In this document: positions 24,637 to 33,040 of the stretch, piece by piece | How the letters are laid out: each line of letters begins with the position of its first letter | Numbering within the stretch: position 1 is the stretch's first letter | DNA from: Pseudomonas sp. | Lineage (GTDB): Bacteria > Pseudomonadota > Gammaproteobacteria > Pseudomonadales > Pseudomonadaceae | Direction: 5' to 3' | Length of the DNA: 33,202 nt | Assembly (NCBI RefSeq): GCF_030150285.1 | Contig: NZ_JASLGE010000001.1 | Location: 1-33,202 of the forward strand | Made by a program: the position numbers and the translations under genes | The notes under the pieces: generated by a model | The model's database searches: none | What the model was told of the DNA's origin: nothing | What the model saw: the letters and a program-made list of their open reading frames with translations, nothing else

Positions 24637-25053
24637 TTAATCCGTGCCTTTACGGCCCACCGGGTCAATCTCGGCCAGTTCCGCCTCATCCAGACCGTGG
24701 CCTGCACCAATCTCCTCTTCATCGACGACACTCAAGTCCCAATCGGCTGCACCGCCGCGCGATTGGGTGGCTTCCTGAGCATCCCGCGCACCGTCTTCAG
24801 GCGTCAGCATGTCGGCATCCAGGTCGTCCGGGCTTGAGTCCCGGCCGGGCAACGCTGCGCCGCTTAGTTCGCGGTTACGCGGGCGATGGGCGGCGACATG
24901 GCGGTGGTACTCTTCATCGCTCAGCAGGTCAGTCAACGGCTCATGGCCGTCATCGTCATCAAAGTCCAGCGGTTCGAGCGAGCCCATACGGTCTTCGGTG
25001 TCGTCGATTTCTGCAGGCTCATCTGCGCCAAACGGGCGGCGTGAATCAGTCAT
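24637..25053 (-). CDS. Small acidic protein of unknown function
   Basis: 138 residues from ATG 25053. A GAGGA site abuts the alternative ATG 25059 but lies six bases from 25053, which favours the latter. The protein is strongly acidic (stretches such as LDFDDDDGHE and DEEEIGAGHG), has no membrane segment, signal peptide or recognised domain, and is probably largely disordered. Proteins of this type next to the beta-carbonic anhydrase in Pseudomonas are, as I recall, sometimes labelled 'HPr-related', but nothing in the sequence shows an HPr fold or active-site histidine motif. It is divergent from the carbonic anhydrase gene. Function unknown. Confidence 0.8.
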   Translation of the reverse strand: MTDSRRPFGADEPAEIDDTEDRMGSLEPLDFDDDDGHEPLTDLLSDEEYHRHVAAHRPRNRELSGAALPGRDSSPDDLDADMLTPEDGARDAQEATQSRGGAADWDLSVVDEEEIGAGHGLDEAELAEIDPVGRKGTD

Positions 25054-25206
25054 GGTCATTCCTCATGTTGTCGGTCCTTGATAGGGTGGAGCCTAGACAA
25101 TCCTGAAAATTCCACCCACCCGACCACTGGAATTGGCATTAGCCCGCGTGACCCCGACCGTCGGTCGACAGTCAAAGCTGCGCATCAACTCTTGAGGCCT
25201 TACCTG

Positions 25207-25851
25207 ATGAACGAATTACAAGATCTGATTGATAACAACGAGCGCTGGGCCGATGCGATCAAACAGGAAGATCCTGATTTCTTCGCCAAACTGGCCCGCC
25301 AGCAAACGCCGGAGTACCTGTGGATAGGCTGTTCGGATGCGCGCGTACCGGCCAATGAGATTGTGGGCATGTTGCCGGGCGACCTGTTCGTTCACCGCAA
25401 CGTGGCCAACGTGGTGCTGCACACGGACCTCAACTGCCTGTCGGTGATTCAGTACGCGGTGGATGTGTTGAAGGTCAAACATATTCTGGTCACCGGCCAC
25501 TATGGCTGTGGCGGCGTGCGAGCGTCGATGAAGGACCAGCAACTGGGCCTGATCGATGGCTGGCTGCGTTCAATTCGCGACCTGTATTACGAGAACCGCG
25601 AGGCGTTGGCGCTGTTGCCGACCGAAGAAGAACAAGTGGACCGTTTGTGCGAGCTCAATGTGATCCAGCAGGTGGCCAATGTGGGGCACACCAGCATTGT
25701 GCAAAACGCCTGGCATCGCGGGCAGAATCTGTCGGTGCATGGTTGCATTTACGGGATCAAGGACGGTCGTTGGAAGAGCCTGAACACCACCATCAGCGGC
25801 CTTGACCAGCTACCGCCGCAGTATCGCCTGAGGCCGGTGCAACCGGTCTGA
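25207..25851 (+). CDS. can: Beta-class carbonic anhydrase
   Basis: 214 residues from ATG 25207 (GAGG site at 25194-25197); an upstream in-frame extension to 25078 lacks family similarity. Interconverts CO2 and bicarbonate in the cytoplasm. The zinc ligands are Cys42 and Asp44 in WIGCSDARVP, and His98 and Cys101 in TGHYGCGGV. These are the same positions as in E. coli Can, and the N-terminal half aligns throughout (FVHRNVAN, DLNCLSVIQYAVDVL). The protein has the usual length and is complete. Confidence 0.97.
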   Translation: MNELQDLIDNNERWADAIKQEDPDFFAKLARQQTPEYLWIGCSDARVPANEIVGMLPGDLFVHRNVANVVLHTDLNCLSVIQYAVDVLKVKHILVTGHYGCGGVRASMKDQQLGLIDGWLRSIRDLYYENREALALLPTEEEQVDRLCELNVIQQVANVGHTSIVQNAWHRGQNLSVHGCIYGIKDGRWKSLNTTISGLDQLPPQYRLRPVQPV

Positions 25852-25859
25852 TCCAATGC

Positions 25860-25885
25860 CCTCAGCCCGATCGGTCGGGTTGAGG
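25860..25885 (+). terminator. Hairpin behind the carbonic anhydrase gene
   Basis: An 11-bp stem with one wobble pair (25860-25870 with 25875-25885) lies 9 bases after the stop codon. A T tract does not follow directly; TTTTTTTT occurs only at about 25911-25918. It is a likely transcript end but not a classic intrinsic terminator. Confidence 0.5.
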
Positions 25886-26086
25886 CTTCGCTGGCCCATG
25901 CCAGGTGTCGTTTTTTTTCGACGCAGGTAAGCCGGTTATCACGGCCGGTATGTCGGCTTTATCGACAAGGCCGTGTCAGGTGAACACCCCCAGATTTTTT
26001 TCGATGAACGGTCATTTCCAAGGCTCCAGAAAAATCGCCCAGAGCCGATGTTGTTTCACGCTGACTCCTCCTCATCCAGGTGTTCC

Positions 26087-27403
26087 ATGTTCAACACACG
26101 CTTGAAGCAAGAGCTTGCGGCTCTTCGCGAAGAAATTTCCAGCCTGCAGCAAGTGCGGGAGAGTCTCGACAGTGAAATGCTGGTGCTGTCCCTCGCAACC
26201 GATGGGCGCATCGAAACGGCTAATGACAACTTCACTCAGCAGATGCACTACACCGGCGCTGCACTGCTGGGCCGCCACCTTGATGAACTGGTGCCGGAGC
26301 ACTTGAGAAGCGATGAGCATTACCTGCGCTTCAACGCGGCCCTGACCCGCCACGAACATTACAGCGGCACGGTGCGGTTGCTGCGTGGCAATGGGCAGGA
26401 AGCCTGGCTGCGCTCGATCATGCAGCCGATTCTGAGTTCAAGTGGCCGCGTGCTGAGCCTTTCGATCATTTCCAGTGACTTGACGCGCACCATCGAAACC
26501 TCGCGTGAGCATGAAAACCTGATGAGCGCGCTGATGCGTTCCACGGCCGTCATCGAATTCAACCTCGACGGTGAAGTGCTTACTGCCAATGAGCATTTCC
26601 TCAAGGCGATGGGTTACAGCCTGGCGCAAATTCAGGGTAAACATCACCGTCTGTTTTGCTCCGCGCAGGAATACAACAGCGCTGAGTATCAAACGTTCTG
26701 GAAGCGTTTGAACGCGGGTGAGTTTGTCGCCGCGCGCTTTCAGCGGGTGGATAGCCAGGGGCGGGATGTGTGGCTTGAGGCCACCTATAACCCGGTGCTT
26801 GACGCCAACCGCGCGCTGTACAAAGTCGTGAAATTTGCCACGGTGATCACAGACCAGGTTCATCGGGAGCAGGCCGTGTCCGAGGCCGCCGGTATCGCGT
26901 ACAGCACGTCGTTACAAACCGATAACAGCGCACAGCGCGGCACGCAGGTGGTCACGCAGGCGGTAGAGGTCATGCAGAACCTGGCCAGGCATATGCAGCA
27001 GGCGAGTGACGGCATTGAAGCGCTGAATGAGCAATCGATGGTGATCGCCAGCATTGTTAAAACCATCAGCTCGATTGCTGAACAAACCAACTTGCTGGCG
27101 CTCAATGCCGCGATTGAAGCGGCGCGTGCCGGTGAGCAGGGCCGGGGCTTTGCCGTGGTGGCTGATGAAGTGCGCCAGCTTGCCTCGCGCACCAGCAAGG
27201 CCACCGAAGAAATCATCGGCGTGGTCCGCAAAAACCAGGACATGGCCCGCAGTGCGGTGGAATTGATGGGGGAAGGCAAGGAGCAAGCCGAGGAAGGGCT
27301 GGCGCTGGCCGCCGAGGCCGGGACGGTGATTGTCGAAATTCAGGACGGCGCACAAAAAGTGGTCAGCGCGGTCGGCCAGTTTGCCAACCAACTGGCATCT
27401 TGA
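26087..27403 (+). CDS. BdlA-like soluble PAS-PAS chemoreceptor
   Basis: 438 residues from ATG 26087 (MFNTRLKQELAALREEI); upstream in-frame residues look non-coding. It has no membrane segment. A short N-terminal coiled coil (3-27) is followed by two PAS domains (about 28-140 and 145-262, the second with NEHFLKAMGYSLAQIQGKHH) and an MCP signalling domain whose hairpin tip (AEQTNLLALNAAIEAARAG) lies near residues 330-350. This is the BdlA architecture; in P. aeruginosa BdlA senses environmental cues and triggers biofilm dispersal. No C-terminal methyltransferase-tethering pentapeptide is visible. The call as a BdlA orthologue is less certain than the domain layout. Confidence 0.9.
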   Translation: MFNTRLKQELAALREEISSLQQVRESLDSEMLVLSLATDGRIETANDNFTQQMHYTGAALLGRHLDELVPEHLRSDEHYLRFNAALTRHEHYSGTVRLLRGNGQEAWLRSIMQPILSSSGRVLSLSIISSDLTRTIETSREHENLMSALMRSTAVIEFNLDGEVLTANEHFLKAMGYSLAQIQGKHHRLFCSAQEYNSAEYQTFWKRLNAGEFVAARFQRVDSQGRDVWLEATYNPVLDANRALYKVVKFATVITDQVHREQAVSEAAGIAYSTSLQTDNSAQRGTQVVTQAVEVMQNLARHMQQASDGIEALNEQSMVIASIVKTISSIAEQTNLLALNAAIEAARAGEQGRGFAVVADEVRQLASRTSKATEEIIGVVRKNQDMARSAVELMGEGKEQAEEGLALAAEAGTVIVEIQDGAQKVVSAVGQFANQLAS

Positions 27404-27499
27404 GTGACCTTAAACGACTAAGACGCGTAAGAATTTAGTCGCTTGATGACGGAAAAAGTACGGTTAGGAGTAAACTCGGGGCTTTCCAAAGGAGTTTTT

Positions 27500-28384
27500 A
27501 TGAGCCTCTACCAGCCTGGCATCCTCGCCAAACCCGTGCCGACCCAGGCGCGCTATATGTTTTTTGCAATCAAGTCGGTAGAAGCCTTGCCGGCGGCACT
27601 CGACACGTTGTCGCAGTGGGCCGATGGCAAAAGCGTAGTGGCGGGTTTCGGGTCACCGCTGGTATTGGCCCTGGGCGCTAAAGTGCCTGGGCTGCGCGTG
27701 TTCCCTGCACTCAACGCAATGGTCGAGAACCCGTCGACCCAGCACGCCCTGTGGTTGTGGTTGCTGGGTACCGACCGCGGGGAACTGTTGCATCGCAGCC
27801 AGGCCATCGAAACGGCGCTGGCACCGGCCTTCAACCTGCTGCAAGTGACGGAAGGCTTTCGCTACAACGTCGACCACGACCTGACCGGCTACGAAGATGG
27901 CACCGAAAACCCGGTGGATGAGGCAGCGGTTGAAGCGGCGATCGTCACGAATGCCGGTGCCGGGCTGGATGGCGGTTGCTTTGTGGCGGTCCAGCAGTGG
28001 CAGCATGACTTGAACGGTTTTGCCGCGCTGCCACAAGCCGAGCAGGACAACATCATCGGCCGGCGCAAGAGCGATAACGAAGAGCTGGAGGATGCACCGG
28101 AATCGGCCCACGTTAAACGCACGGCGCAAGAGAGTTTCAGCCCTGAAGCCTTCACCGTGCGGCGTTCCCTGCCGTGGACTGAAAACGGCAAGTCGGGCCT
28201 GATGTTTGTGTCGTTCAGCCGCACCCTCAATGCCTTTGAAGTGCAACTGCGCCGCATGAGCGGCCTTGAAGACGGCATCGTCGATGGGTTGTACCGCTTT
28301 AGTCGGCCGTTGAATGGCGGCTATTACTGGTGCCCACCGCTCAAGGACGGGCGTCTGGACTTGGGCGCGCTGAACAGGGCCTGA
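27500..28384 (+). CDS. Dyp-type heme peroxidase (YfeX-like)
   Basis: 294 residues from ATG 27500, fixed by the AAAGGAG site at about 27487-27493. The family signature GxxDG appears as GYEDGTENP (near residue 130; Asp is the distal catalytic residue). The proximal heme histidine is probably in ESAHVKR (near residue 203). The distal arginine lies further on, probably in the RRSLP or SFSRT region. No Tat or Sec signal is present, so it is cytoplasmic, like YfeX. Dyp peroxidases oxidise dyes, porphyrinogens and other electron donors with H2O2; the natural substrate is unknown. It appears monocistronic. Confidence 0.93.
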   Translation: MSLYQPGILAKPVPTQARYMFFAIKSVEALPAALDTLSQWADGKSVVAGFGSPLVLALGAKVPGLRVFPALNAMVENPSTQHALWLWLLGTDRGELLHRSQAIETALAPAFNLLQVTEGFRYNVDHDLTGYEDGTENPVDEAAVEAAIVTNAGAGLDGGCFVAVQQWQHDLNGFAALPQAEQDNIIGRRKSDNEELEDAPESAHVKRTAQESFSPEAFTVRRSLPWTENGKSGLMFVSFSRTLNAFEVQLRRMSGLEDGIVDGLYRFSRPLNGGYYWCPPLKDGRLDLGALNRA

Positions 28385-28438
28385 GCCTCGGTACCCGATA
28401 AAGGGAGCGAAACCGCCCGGTGACGTTCCCGCTTGCGC

Positions 28439-29158
28439 CTATTGCAACCGCAGTTTGCGGCGCATTTTCTCCACACGGTCGCCGCTTTGGTTCTGTTGCT
28501 CCAGGCGTTCGCGCAACGTGGCGATGTAAACCTCGCGGGTGCGCAGGATATGCCGGCTGAGCAGCTTGGCCAAGGCCGCCTGCTTGCCGGCTTGCACCAG
28601 TTCAATCATGCGTCGGTGATCCATGAATGACCGGTCCGGCTCATGCCGGGCGCGGCGGGCCAAGTGCGTGCGCAACGCCGCGACACGGCCCAGGTTGCGT
28701 TCGTAGGCATCCATCAGGTAACGATTGCCGCTGAACGTGAACAGGCTCAAGTGAAACGCAGTGTCTGCCGCGCCATAGCGCAAGCGGTCGTCCTGTTCCA
28801 GCGCGCTGATCATGTCCGCCAGGGCCTGCTGCATGGCCTGTAACGTGGCTTCAGGGTTGCGTTCCAAGGCTCGGCGCGAGGCTTCGACTTCCAAGGTCAC
28901 ACGGTGCTCGCACAGCTCGACGATATCGTCTTCGGTGGGGCTGAACACGTAGGTGCCCGATTTGGCCACGATGTTCACCAGCCCTTCGGTCTGCAGCATG
29001 GCCAAGGCTTCGCGAACCGGCGTACGGCTCACCGCAAAAGCGCTTGCCAAGCTCTCTTCGGACAGCGCTTCGCCAAGGTCCAGACGAGCCGAAACAATGG
29101 CCTCGCGGATGTCAGCGGCCAGGCGTACGGCGAGGGATCTCTCTACGGGTTTACTCAT
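28439..29158 (-). CDS. GntR-family (FadR/FCD) transcriptional regulator
   Basis: 239 residues. The N-terminal winged helix-turn-helix (about 10-72) carries the GntR pattern LSEESLASAFAVSRTPVREAL. The C-terminal FCD ligand domain (about 85-215) has the metal-binding-type acidic and histidine residues, such as DTAFHLSLF and MDHRRMIELV. It is divergent from the FAD-linked dehydrogenase gene with about 127 bases between them, holding a GntR-like operator. This suggests it represses that gene and perhaps itself, released by a hydroxyacid (inference). Confidence 0.93.
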   Translation of the reverse strand: MSKPVERSLAVRLAADIREAIVSARLDLGEALSEESLASAFAVSRTPVREALAMLQTEGLVNIVAKSGTYVFSPTEDDIVELCEHRVTLEVEASRRALERNPEATLQAMQQALADMISALEQDDRLRYGAADTAFHLSLFTFSGNRYLMDAYERNLGRVAALRTHLARRARHEPDRSFMDHRRMIELVQAGKQAALAKLLSRHILRTREVYIATLRERLEQQNQSGDRVEKMRRKLRLQ

Positions 29159-29285
29159 CGGATTTACGCAGTTTTGTCAGTGCCGAGTCGACGCTCAAGG
29201 CTTGTGGGGCGTCATGATAGCGGAAATAGATGCCTTTAAATTGTATACTAGTTGTTGTACCTTAGATTCGCCCTCCAACAATAAT
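29159..29285. promoter_or_regulatory. Divergent promoter region with candidate GntR/FCD operator
   Basis: The segment TTGTATAC (29241-29248) is followed by TTGTAC (29255-29260). TTGTATAC-type half sites (TNGTNNNACNA consensus) are typical of FCD GntR regulators. Its place between the regulator and the dehydrogenase suggests autoregulation and control of the enzyme gene. Confidence 0.6.
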
Positions 29286-30698
29286 ATGGACGTCTCCATG
29301 GCTTCTACCCCAGCGCTTCAGTCACCTTCTTTGCCTTTATTGATCGAGGCGCTGCGCGAACGGCTCGGCGACCGCGTCAGTACCCGCCGCGCCGAACGCG
29401 AGCAGCATGGCCGTGGTGAGTCTTACCACGCGACATTACCGCCGGATGCGGTGTGCTATGCCCACACCACCGAAGAGGTGTCGGCCATTGTCAAACTGTG
29501 CGCCGCCCACCGTGTACCAATCATTGCGTTTGGCGGCGGCACCTCGCTGGAAGGCCATGTCGGCGCGACGCTGGGCGGGATCTGCATCGACCTGAGCCGC
29601 ATGCAACGGATTATTTGCGTGCGCCCCGACGACCTGGATGTGACGGTCGAGGCCGGTGTTACGCGCATGCAACTCAACGCCGAACTGCGTACCACCGGGT
29701 TGTTCTTTCCAGTCGACCCGGGAGGTGAAAGCACCCTGGGCGGCATGGCGGCGACCCGCGCCTCGGGCACCAACGCGGTGCGCTACGGGACTATGCGCGA
29801 GAACGTGCTGAACCTCACCGTGGTACTCGCTGACGGTCAGGTGATCAAAACCGGCGGCCGTGCACGTAAATCAGCCGCGGGCTACGACCTGACCCGTTTG
29901 TTTGTGGGCTCGGAAGGTACGCTGGGGATCATCACAGAAGTGACCTTGCGCCTGTATGGCATCCCGGAAACCACCTCGGCGGCGGTCTGCACGTTCCCGG
30001 CGATTGCCGAGGCTGTGAGTGCGGTGGTGTCCATCATTCAATACGGCATTCCTGTGTCGCGGGTGGAGTTGCTGGATGCGCGCACGGTGCAGGCGGTGAA
30101 TAACTTTTCGCACATGGGGCTGGTCGAAACGCCAACGCTGTTTTTTGAGTTCGCCGGTTCGGCGGCCAGCGTGGCGGAACAGGTAGAGCTGACCCGGGAA
30201 ATTGTCGAAAGCCACGGTGCGCTGAGCTTCCAGGCCGCTGCTGATGCGGATGCCCGCAACACCCTGTGGCGGGCGCGGCACAATGTTCACTACGCGATGC
30301 AGGCCATGCGCCCGAATGCCCGCATCTGGAGCACCGACGTGTGTGTGCCGATTTCAGCGCTCACCCAATGCATCGCTGAAACTGCGGAAGATGCCGCCAA
30401 GGTTTCGTTCTTTGTGGGCGTGGTCGGGCATGTGGGGGATGGCAATTTCCACCTGGCGTTGGTGGTCGACCCGGATAACGAGGTCGAAATGGCCGAAGCT
30501 GAAGCACTCAACGAGCGCGTGGTGGAGCGCGCCATTGCGCTGGACGGCACCAGCACCGGCGAGCACGGCGTAGGGTGCGGCAAGCGCAAATACATGACCC
30601 TTGAATACGGTGCCGCCGTGGAGGTGATGCGCTTGGTCAAGCAGGCGCTGGACCCGCACGGGTTGATGAACCCAGGCAAAGTGTTGCCGGACGCTTAA
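29286..30698 (+). CDS. FAD-linked 2-hydroxyacid dehydrogenase (GlcD/D-lactate dehydrogenase family)
   Basis: 470 residues from ATG 29286; ATG 29298 (466 residues) is equally possible, as neither has a clear ribosome site. The N-terminal PCMH-type FAD domain (about 45-230) has GGGTSLEGH, DPGGESTLGGMAATRASGTN and GSEGTLGIITEVTLRLYG. The C-terminal FAD-oxidase domain has the metal/substrate residues VGHVGDGNFHLAL and ends GEHGVGCGKRKYM ... DPHGLMNPGKVLP. It oxidises a D-2-hydroxyacid (lactate, glycolate or hydroxyglutarate type) to the 2-oxoacid. Glycolate oxidase would need GlcE and GlcF, which are absent nearby, so a single-subunit D-lactate-type enzyme is more likely. Confidence 0.92.
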   Translation: MDVSMASTPALQSPSLPLLIEALRERLGDRVSTRRAEREQHGRGESYHATLPPDAVCYAHTTEEVSAIVKLCAAHRVPIIAFGGGTSLEGHVGATLGGICIDLSRMQRIICVRPDDLDVTVEAGVTRMQLNAELRTTGLFFPVDPGGESTLGGMAATRASGTNAVRYGTMRENVLNLTVVLADGQVIKTGGRARKSAAGYDLTRLFVGSEGTLGIITEVTLRLYGIPETTSAAVCTFPAIAEAVSAVVSIIQYGIPVSRVELLDARTVQAVNNFSHMGLVETPTLFFEFAGSAASVAEQVELTREIVESHGALSFQAAADADARNTLWRARHNVHYAMQAMRPNARIWSTDVCVPISALTQCIAETAEDAAKVSFFVGVVGHVGDGNFHLALVVDPDNEVEMAEAEALNERVVERAIALDGTSTGEHGVGCGKRKYMTLEYGAAVEVMRLVKQALDPHGLMNPGKVLPDA

Positions 30699-30718
30699 CG
30701 GGCGGGCGCAAGGCCCGC

Positions 30719-30748
30719 GCCTTCAGCGCCCCTGTGTGCGCTGAAGGC
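30719..30748 (+). terminator. Hairpin behind the FAD-linked dehydrogenase
   Basis: An 11-bp perfect stem (30719-30729 with 30738-30748) lies 20 bases after the stop. No T tract follows, so termination strength is uncertain. Confidence 0.5.
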
Positions 30749-30814
30749 ATTGGGCTGCTACCCGAGGGCGGAGCAGGGTAGAATGCCTGCCCCAACCGTT
30801 GACTGCGCCTGCTT

Positions 30815-31567
30815 ATGAAACCTCCTCGCCAACTCGCTAGCCAGACCCTCTTTCGCGGGCTGGAAGTCGTCGATGCCGTTGCAGATGGCCTCACCACGTT
30901 GCCGCAAATCAGTGCCCACCTGGGGCTCTCAACCAGTACCACGCATCGGCTGGCCTCGGCGTTGGTGCAGGTTGGCTATTTGCGTTTTGAAGCGCGAAAG
31001 GGCTACAGCCTGGGGCCGCACTTGATCGAACTGGGCTTCAAGGCCCATCGCCAGTCAGACCTGGCCACCCGTGCCCGACCGCACCTGCAGGCTCTGGCCG
31101 ACCAGACCCACGACACCGTGCACCTGGCAACCATGCTCGATGACCAAGTGGTGTACCTGGACAAAGTTGCCGGTTCTCGGGCCGTTCAGATCAGTTCGTT
31201 GATTGGCGGGCGCAAGCGGCTGTGCAGCACCGGGGTGGGCAAAGCGTTGTTGCTGGATGCCAGCGAAGCGCGTTGGGTTGAGGTATTCCGACAGGATGCG
31301 GCCAGTGGTTTTAGTGTCAGCTATGACGAGGCGCAATGGCTGGCGCTGATGCGCGGTTATGCGGCGGGGGGCTATGCGTTCGATCTGGGTGAAGATGATG
31401 AGTCGATCCGCTGCGTGGCCGTGCCTATCCGTGATGCCAGCCAGCAAATTGTTGGCGCGGTCAGCGTATCGAGCACGGTGCAGTACATGGATGAAGCGCG
31501 CAGGCTGGCGCTGATTGCGGTGGTGCAGCACTGCGCCACCTGCATCGGCCGCGAGTTGGGCGGCTGA
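30815..31567 (+). CDS. IclR-family transcriptional regulator
   Basis: 250 residues. The N-terminal winged helix-turn-helix is about residues 10-70 (LPQISAHLGLSTSTTHRLASALVQVGYL). The IclR effector domain is about 80-245, with DTVHLATMLDDQVVYLDKV, STGVGKALLL and the C-terminal IRCVAVPIRDASQQIVGAVSVS. It is convergent with the GntP permease gene, 18 bases apart, and is probably the pathway regulator for the catabolic genes at the right edge. IclR proteins often control aromatic and 2-oxoacid catabolism. The effector is unknown. Confidence 0.93.
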   Translation: MKPPRQLASQTLFRGLEVVDAVADGLTTLPQISAHLGLSTSTTHRLASALVQVGYLRFEARKGYSLGPHLIELGFKAHRQSDLATRARPHLQALADQTHDTVHLATMLDDQVVYLDKVAGSRAVQISSLIGGRKRLCSTGVGKALLLDASEARWVEVFRQDAASGFSVSYDEAQWLALMRGYAAGGYAFDLGEDDESIRCVAVPIRDASQQIVGAVSVSSTVQYMDEARRLALIAVVQHCATCIGRELGG

Positions 31568-31585
31568 TGCAAGCGGCGCTGTCGG

Positions 31586-32980
31586 TCAGACAATACCGGT
31601 GGTGTAAAACAGCACAATGGCCAGGGCGGCCGCGACCGTCTTGATGATGGTGATGGCGAAAATATCGCCATACGACTGTCGATGGCTGAGCCCGCACACG
31701 ATCAAGAGCGTGATCACAGCACCGTTGTGAGGCAGGGTATCCATGCCACCACTGGCCATGGATGCGATACGGTGGAACACCTCCAGCGGAATGCCGGCCG
31801 CATGGGCAGAGGCAACAAAGGTATCGGCCATGGCCCCCAGCGCAATGCTCAGGCCGGCAATGGCAGAACCGGTGAGCCCCGCCAGCACCGTGATGGAAAT
31901 AGCTTCGTTAAAGAGCGGGTCGGGAATGGCCTTGAGGGCCGCTGCGGCGACGACGAAGCCTGGAAGAATCGCCATGACGGCACCAAAACCATACTCGGAG
32001 GCGCTGTTCATGGAGGCCAGGATCGAACCGCTGGCGGCAGCCCGGCTGCCTTCCATAAACTTGGGCATGATCACGTGGCCGCGGGTCAGCAACAACGTGA
32101 GTATCCCGGCCATCAAGGCACCGAGCACCGCCCACACGGCGGCGTAGGTTTTAATGTCGATCACCACCGGCGCGGTCATGCCGCCAATGGACAGGCTGTA
32201 TTGGCTGCCATACAGCTGAGGGATCAGCTTGATCAGGTAGAAGTTCGCCACACACACCACCACCAACGGCAACAGCGCAATCAGCGGGTGGGTCAGCTTT
32301 TCATTCGGATCGGCCGGTTCCGGTTCGTTGATGTGGCCCGTGCCGTAACCTTCCCCGGCGCGCAAGGCGGCGCGGCGGCGCGACTCCAGGTACAGCATGC
32401 CGGCGGCGAAAATCATTACCCCGCCAATGGTGCCTAACCACGGTGCGGCCCAGGTGCTGGTCTGGAAAAAAGTGGTGGGAATGATGTTCTGGATTTGCGG
32501 GCTGCCGGGCAGCGAATCCATGGTGAAGGTAAAGGCACCCAGCGCGATTGTGCCGGGGATCAGACGCTTGGGGATCTGGCCCTGGCGGAACAGTTCAGCG
32601 GCAAACGGGTACACCGCAAACACCACCACGTTGAGGGACACGCCCCCATACGTGAGGATGGCGCAGGCGAGCACAATCACCAAAATGGCGCGGTGCCCGC
32701 CCACCAACCGGATCAGAGCCCCGCTGATGGCGCGGGAGTTGCCCGACACCTCAATCATCTTGCCGAACACGGCTCCCAGCAAAAACACCGGGAAGAAGGT
32801 TTTGATAAACCCGGCCATCTTTTCCAGGAAGACGGTGAAGTAAGCCGGTGCAACAGCGGCGGGTTCGGTGAGCAGGATGGCCCCCAAGGCGGCAATGGGG
32901 GCAAAGATAATAACGCTATAGCCTCGGTAGGCCATAAATATCAGAAACGCCAGAGCGGCAAGGATGACAACAACTTCCAT
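31586..32980 (-). CDS. GntP-family permease
   Basis: 464 residues with about 12 hydrophobic segments, an inner-membrane secondary transporter. The GntP-family pattern is visible in FFPVFLLGAVFGKMIE, YGGVSLNVVVFAVYPFA, the loop FTMDSLPGSPQIQNIIPTTFF and the C-terminal ASGGMDTLPHNGAV. Known GntP members import gluconate, other sugar acids, D-serine or 3-hydroxybutyrate, so an organic hydroxyacid is the likely substrate here. A break in hydrophobicity near residues 205-235 is the central cytoplasmic loop. It lies about 60 bases downstream of the aldolase stop, so both are likely in one minus-strand operon. Confidence 0.92.
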   Translation of the reverse strand: MEVVVILAALAFLIFMAYRGYSVIIFAPIAALGAILLTEPAAVAPAYFTVFLEKMAGFIKTFFPVFLLGAVFGKMIEVSGNSRAISGALIRLVGGHRAILVIVLACAILTYGGVSLNVVVFAVYPFAAELFRQGQIPKRLIPGTIALGAFTFTMDSLPGSPQIQNIIPTTFFQTSTWAAPWLGTIGGVMIFAAGMLYLESRRRAALRAGEGYGTGHINEPEPADPNEKLTHPLIALLPLVVVCVANFYLIKLIPQLYGSQYSLSIGGMTAPVVIDIKTYAAVWAVLGALMAGILTLLLTRGHVIMPKFMEGSRAAASGSILASMNSASEYGFGAVMAILPGFVVAAAALKAIPDPLFNEAISITVLAGLTGSAIAGLSIALGAMADTFVASAHAAGIPLEVFHRIASMASGGMDTLPHNGAVITLLIVCGLSHRQSYGDIFAITIIKTVAAALAIVLFYTTGIV

Positions 32981-33040
32981 CGGCGAAGCTCCATATTATT
33001 TTAGTTATAAGTCAGGATGAGCGGTGCTGCTGCGCCTTCG

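Noticed and set aside
25078..25206. 43-residue extension of the carbonic anhydrase
   Set aside because: ATG 25207 has a GAGG site and puts Cys42, Asp44, His98 and Cys101 at the E. coli positions.
27415..27441. CGACTAA/TTAGTCG inverted repeat between the BdlA-like gene and the Dyp peroxidase gene
   Set aside because: A seven-base match with a 13-base spacer may be chance and has no T tract; not enough to call a terminator or operator.
28953..29285. 111-residue extension of the FAD-linked dehydrogenase
   Set aside because: It overlaps the divergent GntR gene on the other strand and reads low-complexity Arg/Ser/Ala sequence.
29286..30698. Calling the FAD enzyme glycolate oxidase subunit GlcD
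   Set aside because: GlcE and GlcF genes are absent on either side, so the substrate is left open within the D-2-hydroxyacid family.
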